Origin: Chloroflexota bacterium
GTDB lineage: Bacteria > Chloroflexota > Anaerolineae > Aggregatilineales > Phototrophicaceae
NCBI GenBank assembly: GCA_016223085.1
Contig: JACRPS010000006.1
Span: 186,001 to 250,000, forward strand
DNA: 64,000 nucleotides
Direction: 5' to 3'
Shown here: piece by piece, positions 52,937-61,602 of the stretch
Numbering within the stretch: the stretch's first letter is position 1
Layout: the number at the start of each line of letters is the position of its first letter
Position numbers and translations under genes: made by a program
The notes under the pieces: model-generated
What the model was told of the DNA's origin: nothing
Database searches by the model: none
The model's input: only the letters and a program-made list of their open reading frames with translations

Positions 52937-54031
52937 TTACGAAACAAATTCTTGAGAGACTTGATCGGCGCGAGAAATGTCCCACGTTTGTAAAATGTGT
53001 TTTGTGAGGTAAAGCGCATCTTCGCCAACGCCTGCTATCAAAGCTGATCCGCGCGTCCGCTGCCAGGAACGCCCAATAAAGTACAGATTTTTGACTGGCG
53101 AAATCCCTGCTTCATGGATGAAATTTCCTTCTCCATCCTTCACTTCGGGGATTGCCATCCAATCACTATTGTCTTGATACCCGGTTGCCCAGATCACGCT
53201 GTCCACCTGAGCCGTATCACCACTGCTGAAACGAACGGTTTTTCCGTTGACCTCGATCAGTGATTTCTGAACCTGAACGCCTTTGCGTTGCAGGTCACTC
53301 AAATGATTTCCTCTCTCGGGAAAGGGATCTACTCGACGCATATACTGACCCAGCGCAGACTGCGCTGATACGCGCATCATGCCAAGCTTGTCCAGCCACC
53401 ACCAGACACTTTTGCCCAATACCTTTTCAGGAAGCAGTCGGCGAGAGCGACCCGTTGCCAGCAGAACAGGATGCGTTCGCGCCAGTTCCTCAGCAATATC
53501 GCGTCCGCTTGCGCCGTCTCCCACCACAAGAACTGTACCCATTGGGATTTGCGCCGCGTTCTTGTAGGTTTCGGGGGTAAATTGCCCAATCTCAGGCGCG
53601 AAATTCTTTGCAATAGACGGTATTTTGGGCTTCTGAAAAGGTCCTGTTGCTAGAACGACAATCTGGCTCGAAAATTTGTCGCCCGCTTGAGTCGTCGTTT
53701 GAAAACCACCCTCTACCTGCTCAAGCAAGCAGATTTCTTGATTTAGATGAATTGGAAATCCAAAATGGTTGGCGTAGTGATCCAGATAATCTGCGAATTC
53801 GTCCCGGGTTGCGTAGCCCTTTGGATAGCCTTGAAGCGCCAATCCGGGGAGTGCGCTGAACGAGCGAGGCGTGAAAAGGGTTAATCCATCATAGCGATTG
53901 CGCCAGCTATCCCCGATTTGAGCGTTTCGCTCGACCAGTTGATAACGCAAAGTTGTTGACTTGAGATGATAGGCAAGCGCAAGTCCGGCTTGCCCTGCTC
54001 CAATAATGAGAATATCCGTTTCGTAGTGCAT
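52937..54031 (-). CDS. CzcO-like flavin-dependent oxidoreductase
   Basis: The ATG at 54031 (MHYETDILIIGAGQAG) follows AGAGAAG; the frame upstream crosses the operator. The 364-residue protein has the FAD-binding GAGQAGLA at residues 10-17, an NADPH-binding GDGASGRDIAEELA (about 183-196), and the ATGYQDN motif of flavin monooxygenases. It belongs to the CzcO/YUCCA-like group often beside Zn/Cd/Co pumps, though its substrate is unknown. First gene of a five-gene operon, behind the operator at 54098. Confidence 0.88.
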   Translation of the reverse strand: MHYETDILIIGAGQAGLALAYHLKSTTLRYQLVERNAQIGDSWRNRYDGLTLFTPRSFSALPGLALQGYPKGYATRDEFADYLDHYANHFGFPIHLNQEICLLEQVEGGFQTTTQAGDKFSSQIVVLATGPFQKPKIPSIAKNFAPEIGQFTPETYKNAAQIPMGTVLVVGDGASGRDIAEELARTHPVLLATGRSRRLLPEKVLGKSVWWWLDKLGMMRVSAQSALGQYMRRVDPFPERGNHLSDLQRKGVQVQKSLIEVNGKTVRFSSGDTAQVDSVIWATGYQDNSDWMAIPEVKDGEGNFIHEAGISPVKNLYFIGRSWQRTRGSALIAGVGEDALYLTKHILQTWDISRADQVSQEFVS

Positions 54032-54097
54032 GTTTTCTTCTCTGCTCGTGAACCTGATGAAATCGTGTTGGTCGCTGCTATTGAAATTCAGTATCAA

Positions 54098-54119
54098 TGT
54101 ATGAACACTTATTCATGTG
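54098..54119. promoter_or_regulatory. SmtB/ArsR operator upstream of the czcO operon
   Basis: TGTATGAACACTTATTCATGTG, an imperfect 12-2-12-type palindrome with ATGAA-N6-TTCAT arms. It matches the copy upstream of the repressor gene at 54537, so the same repressor should control both. Confidence 0.7.
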
Positions 54120-54156
54120 TTTAGTGAAAAAAGAGAGCCAGCAGTTTGCTGACTAT

Positions 54157-54522
54157 CTATCCATGCTCAACGTGTAACAGCCCCTGCTTGAATAAACCTC
54201 GCACATGGTCGTCATCGAGGGCATAGTAGACGTGCCGCCCTTCTTTGCGGAAACGCACCAGATTCAACTGACGCAGATGGCGGAGTTGATGCGAGATGGC
54301 GGATTGCGTCATTCCTAGTGTCGCTTCAAGGGTATGAACGCAAACTTCGTTCTCCAGCAGGAGCGAAATGAGCCGCAAGCGGTTGGGATCGCTCAGTGCC
54401 TTAAAGACTTCGGCGAGGCGGTTTGCAGTGGATGGGTCAATCAAATGCTCATTCAGGATCGCAATCTGCTCGGCATCTTCATCCTGGCAAATGGTCGCAG
54501 TAGTGTGTGGGTCGAGAGGCAT
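54157..54522 (-). CDS. ArsR/SmtB-family repressor (Zn/Cd type)
   Basis: A 121-residue winged-helix repressor. It has an N-terminal Cys (TICQDEDAEQ), CVHTLEATLGMTQSAISHQLRHLRQLNLV as the DNA-binding helices, with Cys in the place of the CadC ELCVCDL motif, and a C-terminal helix DDDHVRGLFKQGLLHVEHG with the Asp-x-His...His-x-x-Glu/His set of the alpha5 Zn site of SmtB. It probably senses Zn/Cd/Co. It has its own operator (54537) and a second copy in front of the czcO operon, transcribed in the same direction. Confidence 0.88.
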   Translation of the reverse strand: MPLDPHTTATICQDEDAEQIAILNEHLIDPSTANRLAEVFKALSDPNRLRLISLLLENEVCVHTLEATLGMTQSAISHQLRHLRQLNLVRFRKEGRHVYYALDDDHVRGLFKQGLLHVEHG

Positions 54523-54536
54523 CCGTTACACCATCA

Positions 54537-54560
54537 ATACATGAACAAGTTTTCATGTAT
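54537..54560. promoter_or_regulatory. SmtB/ArsR operator upstream of the repressor gene
   Basis: ATACATGAACAA followed by GTTTTCATGTAT, a 24-bp near-perfect palindrome with two mismatches, 15-38 bp upstream of the repressor ATG. It is close to the known 12-2-12 SmtB/CadC consensus. Confidence 0.8.
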
Positions 54561-54608
54561 TTTACGCCTTTGGCTAAATTTGTCAAGCAACTCTTATTCT
54601 GTCACCCT

Positions 54609-55391
54609 TCACACCAAGATGAACACTCCCAGACTGATGAGTACAGCAAGGCTGCAAAAAGTACTTTGAAATGAAAGTTGATCTAACGATGAACGGTCTC
54701 CCAGTAGGGCAGCAACACGCTCGGAACTCACCGTAAATCCGACAACTGCTGTTTTACTCAGAAGCGCTGCTGTGGATGGTGGCATCGTGAGCAGTCGGTG
54801 TAATGCGCCCGCCAACACTGCTTTGCCAACCTGCTGAATGGCGTACTGATCGGCTTTCATTTCCAGGTCAGTTGTGAAGCGGTCATAAAGGCGCTGCGAG
54901 ATAGGCAAAAAGAAAAATGTTCTGCTCAACACCGACCCAATGAGGATACGCAGCGGATCAAATTGACGACGGTGATACTCCTCATGCGATAGTGCAGCCT
55001 TCAACTGTTCCTGCGAGAGCAAATCCATTAACCCCATACTCAAGCAAATACGAGGTTTGAAAAAGCCAAAGCAGAGCGCAAACGGCTCCTCGGTAGGAAG
55101 AAAGATAACTCTGGAGGAGTCGATCTCAAGTTCATCGACGACGGTTTGAACTCGTGAAGGCAGCTTGACTGACGCAAAGTAGAACATCCGCCTCGTGAAC
55201 TGTATTGTGCGCCAAAGCTGGAGAAAAAACGCCATCAGGGTATTGACAGCGAGAAGCGTTATAACAGCAAGCAATTTTAGGGTTACATATTCAGGATGAT
55301 ACAGCGGCAGCATCAAACAAAGCATAATACATGGGGCGGAAAGGATTAGCAGGATTGGCAGTAAGTTAGGCGGGAACTCAGCTTTGTTCAT
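54609..55391 (-). CDS. BlaR1-like M56-family membrane metallopeptidase
   Basis: The ATG at 55391 lies in the 3' end of the BlaI gene. The 260-residue protein has membrane helices at about 10-28, 35-60, 145-165 and near the C-terminus, and a zinc-protease motif ALSHEEYHRRQFDP (HExxH) at about 135. It lacks the penicillin-binding sensor domain of BlaR1 and so is a short M56 peptidase. It probably cleaves the BlaI-like repressor encoded just upstream when the cell meets its signal. Coupled overlap supports the pair. Confidence 0.85.
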   Translation of the reverse strand: MNKAEFPPNLLPILLILSAPCIMLCLMLPLYHPEYVTLKLLAVITLLAVNTLMAFFLQLWRTIQFTRRMFYFASVKLPSRVQTVVDELEIDSSRVIFLPTEEPFALCFGFFKPRICLSMGLMDLLSQEQLKAALSHEEYHRRQFDPLRILIGSVLSRTFFFLPISQRLYDRFTTDLEMKADQYAIQQVGKAVLAGALHRLLTMPPSTAALLSKTAVVGFTVSSERVAALLGDRSSLDQLSFQSTFCSLAVLISLGVFILV

Positions 55392-55815
55392 CGGTGTTCG
55401 ACCCCGTATCACGCGCTAACTCTGCCAATCGCGCAAGCTGTTCTGGGTCAATTTCATCCAACTCTTTGAGAAATTGAGCGACAGCAACATCTCCAAAATC
55501 CCGAAGCAGGGTTCGTACCGCCTCACCTACAGCAGCGGCTTCCGCTTCTTCGCGTGAATGGACAGCGCGATACAGATAGGCTTTACCCGGCCTCTCAGTT
55601 ATTAGCCATCCCTTTTCAGTCAGGCGGTTCATCACGGTCATCACCGAAGTATAAGCCAATGCGCGTCCTTGTTCGTTGAGTGCTGCCACGATGTCTGAAA
55701 CATTGGCTTGTTCACGCATCCAAATAACTTCCATGACAGCCAGTTCCAATTCACCCAGAAACTTACGTAAGCCGTCACCCGCTTTTTGGTTTACAGGATA
55801 AGGTTTCGGTGGCAT
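55378..55815 (-). CDS. BlaI/MecI/CopY-family repressor
   Basis: The ATG at 55815 (MPPKPY) is preferred over one five codons upstream. The 145-residue protein has the BlaI winged helix (about 20-90: LGELELAVMEVIWMREQANVSDIVAALNEQ; AYTSVMTVMNRLTEKGWL) and a C-terminal dimerisation helix region (VRTLLRDFGDVAVAQFLKELD). The CopY-type CxCx4CxC tail is absent, so copper is not sensed directly; the M56 peptidase is the likely trigger. It is divergent from the multicopper oxidase across a box at 55900. Confidence 0.88.
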   Translation of the reverse strand: MPPKPYPVNQKAGDGLRKFLGELELAVMEVIWMREQANVSDIVAALNEQGRALAYTSVMTVMNRLTEKGWLITERPGKAYLYRAVHSREEAEAAAVGEAVRTLLRDFGDVAVAQFLKELDEIDPEQLARLAELARDTGSNTDEQS

Positions 55816-55871
55816 TTCATATCCTTCCACTTATGCCAAGTATAGCCTTAAACCACTCAACTTCAAGTCAC

Positions 55872-55917
55872 TTGACATTATTTTTAGAATAGCCTAAACT
55901 ACTACACAACTGTAGTA
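55872..55917 (+). promoter_or_regulatory. Sigma-70-like promoter with overlapping BlaI-type operator
   Basis: TTGACA at 55872-55877 and TAAACT at 55895-55900 with 17-bp spacing. The palindrome TACTACA-CAAC-TGTAGTA (55900-55917), a BlaI/CopY-type TACA...TGTA box, covers the expected transcription start of the oxidase gene. Confidence 0.75.
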
Positions 55918-55946
55918 AAACATCAAAATTTGGAGGGGCGAATATT

Positions 55947-57116
55947 ATGAATCAACGATTGCAGCAGCTTGTATCGAGGCGGGGCTTTCTTGGCCTCAGC
56001 ATCGGTGGCGCTGCCAGTGTGATTGGCGCGAGTCTGTTAGGTCGGGGAGCGCAGGCACAAGACGCAACCCCTGAACCCACCGCCATGCCCGGCATGACCC
56101 ACAGCGGTGAAGGGAACGGACACAACGCCATGATGCGTGAAATGCTGGTTGGCGCAGTTGACCACGAGCGCAATGGGTTTGACCCCATGCAGATGCTGGT
56201 GGATTGGGATTATGGCACGATCTCAGGTGAGACCAATGAAGGTCGTCCCATCCGCGAGTATGATATTTCGGCGGGAGACATCGAGATTGAAATCGCGCCG
56301 GGCATTTTCTTTCCTGCCTGGGCATACAATGGGCGTGTGCCAGGTCCGAGTATTCGCTGTACGGAAGGTGATCACCTTCGCATCAACTTTGCGAACTTCG
56401 GCGCTCATCCTCACACGATGCACTTTCACGGCTTTCATCCAGCAGAGATGGACGGTGTAGATGGGGAATATCGCGGGGCAATCGCACCGGGCGAAAGTTT
56501 TACTTACGAATTTGATGCCGATCCCTTCGGCTGCCACCTGTATCACTGCCATGCCGCTCCGCTGAAGCGACATATTCACAAAGGCATGTATGGCGCATTC
56601 ATTGTCGACCCGCCTGGAGGTCGTCCTCCTGCCCGTGAATTTATGATGATGATGAATGCCTTCGATACCAACTTCGACGCAGGCAATGAGATTTACGCGG
56701 TCAATACGGTTGGACATGAGTTTATGCGCCGCCCAATTCCCATCAAGGTCGGAGAACTGGTTCGCATCTATCTTATCAACATTATTGAGTTCGATCTCAT
56801 CAACAGTTTTCACCTCCACGCCCATTTCTTCGATTACTACGACACAGGCACGACGCTGCAACCCACACTGAGAATGGTGGACACGATCATGCAAGCGCAG
56901 GGGCAGCGCGGTATTCTGGAATTTCGCCCGCGCTATCCGGGTCGCTATATGTTTCATGCACATGTCAGCGAGTTTGCGGAACTCGGCTGGATGGGCTTTT
57001 TCAACGCCGTCAATGAAGCCGATTACGGGGCAGCGTTAGCCGAAATCGGCTTGAATGATGAGTGGGACTTCAAAAGTATGAACGGCAGCACTGTGCGCCA
57101 ACCGGAGGTGAGCTAA
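55947..57116 (+). CDS. Tat-exported two-domain multicopper oxidase
   Basis: A 389-residue enzyme. The signal carries twin Arg (SRRGFLGLS) and ends at AQAQD. A short Met/His segment follows (MPGMTHSGEGNGHNAMMREM). The two cupredoxin domains have ligand motifs HTMHFHGFH, CHLYHCHAAP, SFHLHAHFFDYYD and YMFHAHVSEFAELGWMGFF. The type 1 site thus lies in the first domain (CHLYHCH...M), as in nitrite-reductase-like or two-domain oxidases. It may oxidise Cu(I) or other metals; nitrite reduction cannot be excluded. GGAGGGGCG precedes the ATG. Head of an operon of five plus-strand genes. Confidence 0.88.
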   Translation: MNQRLQQLVSRRGFLGLSIGGAASVIGASLLGRGAQAQDATPEPTAMPGMTHSGEGNGHNAMMREMLVGAVDHERNGFDPMQMLVDWDYGTISGETNEGRPIREYDISAGDIEIEIAPGIFFPAWAYNGRVPGPSIRCTEGDHLRINFANFGAHPHTMHFHGFHPAEMDGVDGEYRGAIAPGESFTYEFDADPFGCHLYHCHAAPLKRHIHKGMYGAFIVDPPGGRPPAREFMMMMNAFDTNFDAGNEIYAVNTVGHEFMRRPIPIKVGELVRIYLINIIEFDLINSFHLHAHFFDYYDTGTTLQPTLRMVDTIMQAQGQRGILEFRPRYPGRYMFHAHVSEFAELGWMGFFNAVNEADYGAALAEIGLNDEWDFKSMNGSTVRQPEVS

Positions 57117-57117
57117 G

Positions 57118-58329
57118 ATGACAACCCAAACCACGCCACAAACGCCCTCTGAATCTGAGCCACAGGGTCTATCCGGCGCAGCGTGGCTGCTGGCGCTCGT
57201 GCCGCTGATCTTGCTGGGTGTCGTGCTGACCTATCTCGTCGCCACCGGCGGCGGGCTGACTGAACTGGCGGGTCCGCCCGTTGAGCAAGTGTCCATTCAA
57301 CGAGTGATGCTACCAGAACCGGGCATTATTCAAGTCGAAGTCGTCAACGACGGTCCCCAAACGGTGACTATTCCGCAGGTGCAGGTGGACGATGCCTACT
57401 TCATGTTTGAGGCTAATCCTTCCACCACCATCCACCGCTTTGGTCGAGCCACCTTTACAATTTACTACCCCTGGGTCGAGGAAGAAACCCATTTGATCGT
57501 GCTGGTCTCGTCTCTCGGAACGCTGTTTGAGGGCGAAGTTCCGGTTGCTGTCGAAACCCCACAGATTTCAACCAATCTCTTCCTGCAATTTGGATTGGTC
57601 GGCTTGTATGTCGGGATCATTCCGGTTGGATTGGGCATGTTGTGGTTTCCCTTCATGCGCCGCCTGAGCCGACAGGCGATGAACTTCATCCTCGCCTTGA
57701 CCGTCGGACTGCTGGTTTATCTGGCAATTGGCACATGGCTGGATGCCAATGAATTTGCGGCGGAACTGCCTGCGTTCTGGCAGGGTGTACCGATGGTGCT
57801 GCTCATCGCGCTGATTACGCTCGGTGTTCTCCTAGCCGTCGGGAGCGTCCGCCGGGGGACAGAAAGCACCCCGCTTGGGATTGCCTATCGAATCGCTTTT
57901 GGGATTGGCTTGCATAACCTAGGTGAAGGATTGGCGATTGGCGCAGCATTTGCTTCCGGCGAAGCGGCGCTCGGCACATTCCTCATTCTGGGCTTCACCC
58001 TGCACAACATTACCGAAGGCGTGGGTATCGCCGCCCCGATTGTGCGGAATAATCCCGGACTCAGACACTTTGCACTACTGCTGTTGATCGCGGGTGGTCC
58101 TGCCGTTCTGGGGACATGGATCGGCGGTTTCGCCTTTAACCCGGTGCTGGCGACGATCTTCCTGGCGATAGGCGTGGGCGCAATCCTGCAAGTGGTCTGG
58201 GAAGTGGGCAAACTGGTGGCGCGGGATACCGAACGACTAGGTTTGCCACTGGTCAATTGGGTCAATCTGAGTGGGTTGGTCGCGGGTTTGGCGCTGATGT
58301 ACTTCACCGCCTTTATGGTCAAGTTCTAG
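57118..58329 (+). CDS. ZIP-family metal transporter with N-terminal extracytoplasmic domain
   Basis: A 403-residue membrane protein starting one base after the oxidase stop. Residues 22-45 are a first helix, 50-150 a beta-rich extracytoplasmic domain (VSIQRVMLPEPGIIQVEVVNDGPQTVTIPQVQVDDAYFMF), and 155-403 a ZIP core with seven or eight helices. Helices 4-5 have HNLGEGLAIGAAFA and HNITEGVGIAAP, the metal-binding motifs of ZupT/GufA. ZIP proteins bring divalent metals into the cytoplasm. The N-terminal domain is unusual and could receive metal from the coupled oxidase, such as oxidised iron or manganese; inference. Confidence 0.88.
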   Translation: MTTQTTPQTPSESEPQGLSGAAWLLALVPLILLGVVLTYLVATGGGLTELAGPPVEQVSIQRVMLPEPGIIQVEVVNDGPQTVTIPQVQVDDAYFMFEANPSTTIHRFGRATFTIYYPWVEEETHLIVLVSSLGTLFEGEVPVAVETPQISTNLFLQFGLVGLYVGIIPVGLGMLWFPFMRRLSRQAMNFILALTVGLLVYLAIGTWLDANEFAAELPAFWQGVPMVLLIALITLGVLLAVGSVRRGTESTPLGIAYRIAFGIGLHNLGEGLAIGAAFASGEAALGTFLILGFTLHNITEGVGIAAPIVRNNPGLRHFALLLLIAGGPAVLGTWIGGFAFNPVLATIFLAIGVGAILQVVWEVGKLVARDTERLGLPLVNWVNLSGLVAGLALMYFTAFMVKF

Positions 58330-58333
58330 ACGG

Positions 58334-59146
58334 ATGAGATCAAGAAATATGGGACAGATGAACACTTTAAAAACGGATCTCCCGCAGGTGACTGAACCTG
58401 TGGGAGCGAAGAAACAACCGGTTGCAAAGCCGACCCGACGAAAAGGATGGTGGGTAATTGCCATCACTGTCATTAGCGCGATTGGGATAGTGGCAGCAGG
58501 CGCTGTCTATATCTGGTTTTCCGGCGGATCGGGGCAGCCCAGTAGTACAACTGCTGCGCCTGCTCTGACAGTCCAATTGGGTGATACCCGTACCCTATTT
58601 CACATTACGCCCGAAGAATCAGAAGTGCGTTTCATCATTGATGAGACCCTGCTGGGTAATCGCAAAACCGTCGTCGGCAACACCGATGAAGTCACCGGGG
58701 ATTTATTGGTAGACTTTCAAAATCCAGCCAACTCGCAGCTCGGCACGATACGGATCAACGTCAGGACACTGGAAACAGACAATGAATTTCGCACACGCGC
58801 TTTGCGTGGGCAAATTTTGCAGGCTGATCAGGCGGAGTTTGAATTTGCGGAATTTGTCCCGTCAGCTTTAACAGGTTTACCGGATACCGTGATATTGGGC
58901 GACTCGTTTGATTTCCAGATCACGGGCAATCTGACGGTGCATGGGGTAACACATGAAGTCACCTTTAACGCAGTCATTACGCCGATCAGTGAAACCCGAC
59001 TTGAAGGCAGTGCCTCTACCATCGTGTTGTATCGGGATTTCGGGATGACAATCCCCGAAGCACCCGGTGTTGCGGATGTGTCCGAAGAAGTAACGTTGCA
59101 AATCGACTTTGTGGCACTGGTAGCCGAAGGCGAAACGTTGCCCTGA
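58334..59146 (+). CDS. YceI-family protein, membrane-anchored (second copy)
   Basis: A 270-residue protein, start at 58334, 58349 or 58358 (ATGs in frame). A Lys/Arg-rich N-terminus, membrane helix (about 40-63), short S/T linker, and YceI barrel (about 85-268: ESEVRFIIDETLLGNRKTVVGNTDEVTGDLLVD; GNLTVHGVTHEVTFNAV). It shares layout and many residues with the YceI protein at 27896-28792, so the two are duplicates at different island positions. It follows the ZIP gene at 4 bp and precedes the DtxR-type gene. Confidence 0.85.
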   Translation: MRSRNMGQMNTLKTDLPQVTEPVGAKKQPVAKPTRRKGWWVIAITVISAIGIVAAGAVYIWFSGGSGQPSSTTAAPALTVQLGDTRTLFHITPEESEVRFIIDETLLGNRKTVVGNTDEVTGDLLVDFQNPANSQLGTIRINVRTLETDNEFRTRALRGQILQADQAEFEFAEFVPSALTGLPDTVILGDSFDFQITGNLTVHGVTHEVTFNAVITPISETRLEGSASTIVLYRDFGMTIPEAPGVADVSEEVTLQIDFVALVAEGETLP

Positions 59147-59165
59147 GGCGGGGATAGGATAGGCT

Positions 59166-59858
59166 ATGGTGACGATGCGCCCTGCAACCGCTGATTCGCA
59201 GTCCGTGCAGGATTTCCTGAAAGCGGTCTACACGCTCCAACAAAAGATGGAGCGTGTCTCCACTAACGCGCTTGCGGAGATGTTGTCCATTTCAGCCCCA
59301 TCCGTCACCGATATGGCGCATCGCATGATGCTGGCTGAACTGGTGAACTACGAAAAGTATCATGGTGTGCGGTTGACGGAAACAGGCGAACGTGAAGCGC
59401 TGCGTGTGATTCGACGGCATCGGCTGATTGAATTATATCTGGTCACGGATTTAGGTTACGCGCTGCATGAAGTTCATGATGAAGCCGAACAACTCGAACA
59501 TGCAGTTTCAGATCGCTTTATCGCCGCGCTTGCTGAAAAACTCGATCATCCAACCCTTGATTCGCATGGGGAAGTCATTCCAGGAATTGATGGGACTTGT
59601 CACTATCGAGAACTGCACACCCCGTCTCAATTCCCAATCGGTATCAAGGCGAAAGTCGCCTGTCTTAACTCAAACAACCCGGAAATCCTTCAGCATCTTA
59701 TGGGTAAAGGCTTTACATTAGGATCGCAGGTCGAGATCATCACACGAGAACCTTTTGAGGGTCCGCTTACGGTTCTGATTGACGGCAAAACGGTGATGGT
59801 GGGTTATACCGTCGCCACTTATATCTCAGTCGAACAAGATAAAGGAGCAGGTAAATGA
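59166..59858 (+). CDS. DtxR/MntR-family metalloregulator
   Basis: A 230-residue regulator with DtxR winged helix (about 12-72: QDFLKAVYTLQQKMERVSTNALAEMLSISAPSVTDMAHRM), dimerisation/metal domain (RLIELYLVTDLGYALHEVHDEAEQLEHAVSD, with the expected Glu/His ligands), and a C-terminal FeoA/SH3-like domain (about 155-225). The family represses metal uptake genes with Fe(II) or Mn(II). Its place in the oxidase-ZIP operon supports control of metal import by this operon product. Confidence 0.88.
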   Translation: MVTMRPATADSQSVQDFLKAVYTLQQKMERVSTNALAEMLSISAPSVTDMAHRMMLAELVNYEKYHGVRLTETGEREALRVIRRHRLIELYLVTDLGYALHEVHDEAEQLEHAVSDRFIAALAEKLDHPTLDSHGEVIPGIDGTCHYRELHTPSQFPIGIKAKVACLNSNNPEILQHLMGKGFTLGSQVEIITREPFEGPLTVLIDGKTVMVGYTVATYISVEQDKGAGK

Positions 59859-60376
59859 AGCAAGTTCGCGGTCTGTTTATGTTTATGTTGATACTCGCGG
59901 CGCTGGTCTATTCGCCAGTCTACGCCCATGAGGGACGCGAAGTTGGAGAGTATACCCTTGAAATTGGCTGGCGTGAGGAGCCTGCCTATACGGGTTTGAT
60001 GAACGGTCCAGAAATTACCGTTAATCGGCACGGGGGTGAAGACGAGCATGATGAGGGAGAAGCGACTCCTGAAGCCGAAGGCGAACATACCAATACAGGC
60101 GAGGAAGATCATGCCGAGGAAAGCACAGGGGTCACGGGGTTAGAAGACACACTGCAAATCGAAGTCACCTTCGGACCCGCATCCAAAACCTTGTCTCTGC
60201 GTCCGGTGCGTAATGAACCGGGTCACTATACTGCTGACCTGATCCCTATGCGCCCCGGCGATTACACGTTCCGGGTATTTGGCACGATTGAAGGGATCGA
60301 GATTGACGAGACCTTTTCTGCATCTGACGGGCAGTTCAGCACAGTTGAGCCGATTGAGGACATTCAGTTCCCCTAA
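59855..60376 (+). CDS. Exported acidic His-containing protein
   Basis: A 173-residue protein overlapping the regulator stop by 4 nt (ATGA). A signal peptide ends at VYAHEG, after which comes a small beta domain interrupted by an acidic/His stretch (about 55-90: NRHGGEDEHDEGEATPEAEGEHTNTGEEDHAEE). The rest (LEDTLQIEVTFGPASKTLSLRPV; YTADLIPMRPGDYTFRVFGTIEG) resembles the periplasmic copper-domain proteins with an Ig-like fold. Metal buffering outside the membrane is likely but inferred. Confidence 0.75.
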   Translation: MKQVRGLFMFMLILAALVYSPVYAHEGREVGEYTLEIGWREEPAYTGLMNGPEITVNRHGGEDEHDEGEATPEAEGEHTNTGEEDHAEESTGVTGLEDTLQIEVTFGPASKTLSLRPVRNEPGHYTADLIPMRPGDYTFRVFGTIEGIEIDETFSASDGQFSTVEPIEDIQFP

Positions 60377-60402
60377 ATTACCTCATCTACATACGAAATT
60401 TG

Positions 60403-60431
60403 CGAAATGCTGAGGACAACTCAGCATTTCG
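60403..60431. terminator. Terminator-like hairpin at the end of the ZIP operon
   Basis: CGAAATGCTGAG pairs perfectly with CTCAGCATTTCG around GACAA. It lies 27 bp after the last stop, and the IS element begins 3 bp beyond it, so the IS inserted directly behind the terminator. Confidence 0.7.
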
Positions 60432-60473
60432 TGTGTAGTGACCCCAAAAAGTTGGACACGAAAAGAGTGTTGC

Positions 60474-61309
60474 TTAACTGACCATCGCCCGCTGGTGTTG
60501 TTCACGCCAGTGCGCCTCTTCGGCAGGCGTGAGATAATCCAACGGTGAGTGGATGCGCTTGCGGGTGTACACATCCTCCAGAAAGTGCCGATCCGCTGGT
60601 AAGCGTCGTGAAAGTCGGCATACTCGCTCAGATCGACTTCCTCTTCCTTAATCGTGCGCATGAGACGCTCCGCATAGCCATTGTCCTCCGGTTTGCCGAC
60701 CGCCGCCATGCTAATCTGGACGTGTGCTTCCTTCAACTGGTCGGTGTAGTCCTTGCAGGCATACTGAAGCCCCTGGTCGCTGTGGTGGATCAGCGGGGAG
60801 TGACCGCCCGCCAGCACCCGCTCCAGTGCCTTGAGCGTCAGGTGATGATCCAGAGAGCGGCTCAGATGCCAGCCGCGCACGGCACAGGTGAACACATCCA
60901 TCAGCACCGCCAGATAGACAAAGCCATGCTCCAGCCGCACGTAGGTGATATCCGCCACCCAGATGTCGTCCGGGCGCGCAGTAGTCTCCCCCTTGACCAG
61001 GTTGGGATAACGCGGGAAGGGATGGTCGCTGTTGGTCGTGCGCGTCTTGCGCTTTTTCACCGGGCGCTGCAAGCCCAACTGCTACATCAGCCGCTGGATG
61101 CGCTTGTGATTGACCGTCCAGCCCGCTCGGCGCAGCAGCGCGGTCAGACGGCGATAGCCATAGGTGGGGTACTCACCCGCCAGTGTCAGCAGCGCTTGGC
61201 GCAGTCCTTCGGTTTCGGTCTCCTCAGCAGCGTGGTAAAACGTGCTGCGCGCCAGCCCGACGACCGCACAGATCTCTGCCAGCGGATAGGCTTCTACTTG
61301 CAGCCTCAT
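60474..61309 (-). pseudogene. IS3 transposase orfB (rve integrase), broken
   Basis: The HTH_21 part (AGEYPTYGYRRLTALLRRAG) and the rve integrase core (DDIWVADITYVRLEHGFVYLAVLMDVF; LIHHSDQGLQYA; EDNGYAERLMRTIKEEE) with the DDE residues are all present. An amber TAG at 61084-61082 interrupts the frame after KRIQRLM. Near 60590 a one-base loss shifts the frame, and the ending continues in another frame as RKRIHSPLDYLTPAEEAHWREQ. Either change would abolish the transposase. Confidence 0.9.
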
Positions 61310-61602
61310 GACCCCTTGCCGTTTCTGCGCGATGTCCCATCCAGCAAGCGCGAGGCTTTTTTTGCGATCTCCAACTGCATTGTCAGCTTCCCGACCATCT
61401 GCTCCAGCTCCGCGATCCGCTCCGCTTCTCTGCTTCTAAACGCGCCTTTCTCAAACGCCTTCGGCGCGGCTGCCAGAAACTGCGCTTTCCAGTCGTTGAC
61501 CATCTGCGCCGTCAGCTCATACTCCCGACACGCCTCGGCGACCGTCTTTTCCCCGCTCAGCAGTTCCAGCACCACCCGGCTCTTGAACATAGGATACTTC
61601 AT
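61306..61602 (-). CDS. IS3 transposase orfA (HTH)
   Basis: A 98-residue transposase subunit with a helix-turn-helix (SGEKTVAEACREYELTAQMVNDWKAQFL) and a leucine-zipper-like C-terminus (EAERIAELEQMVGKLTMQLEIAKKASRLL). It overlaps orfB by 4 nt. Apparently intact, but useless without orfB. Confidence 0.9.
   Translation of the reverse strand: MKYPMFKSRVVLELLSGEKTVAEACREYELTAQMVNDWKAQFLAAAPKAFEKGAFRSREAERIAELEQMVGKLTMQLEIAKKASRLLDGTSRRNGKGS

Noticed and set aside
61076-61090. The TAG in IS3 orfB as a recoded codon
   Set aside because: No sign of pyrrolysine use, and a second lesion downstream shows simple decay.
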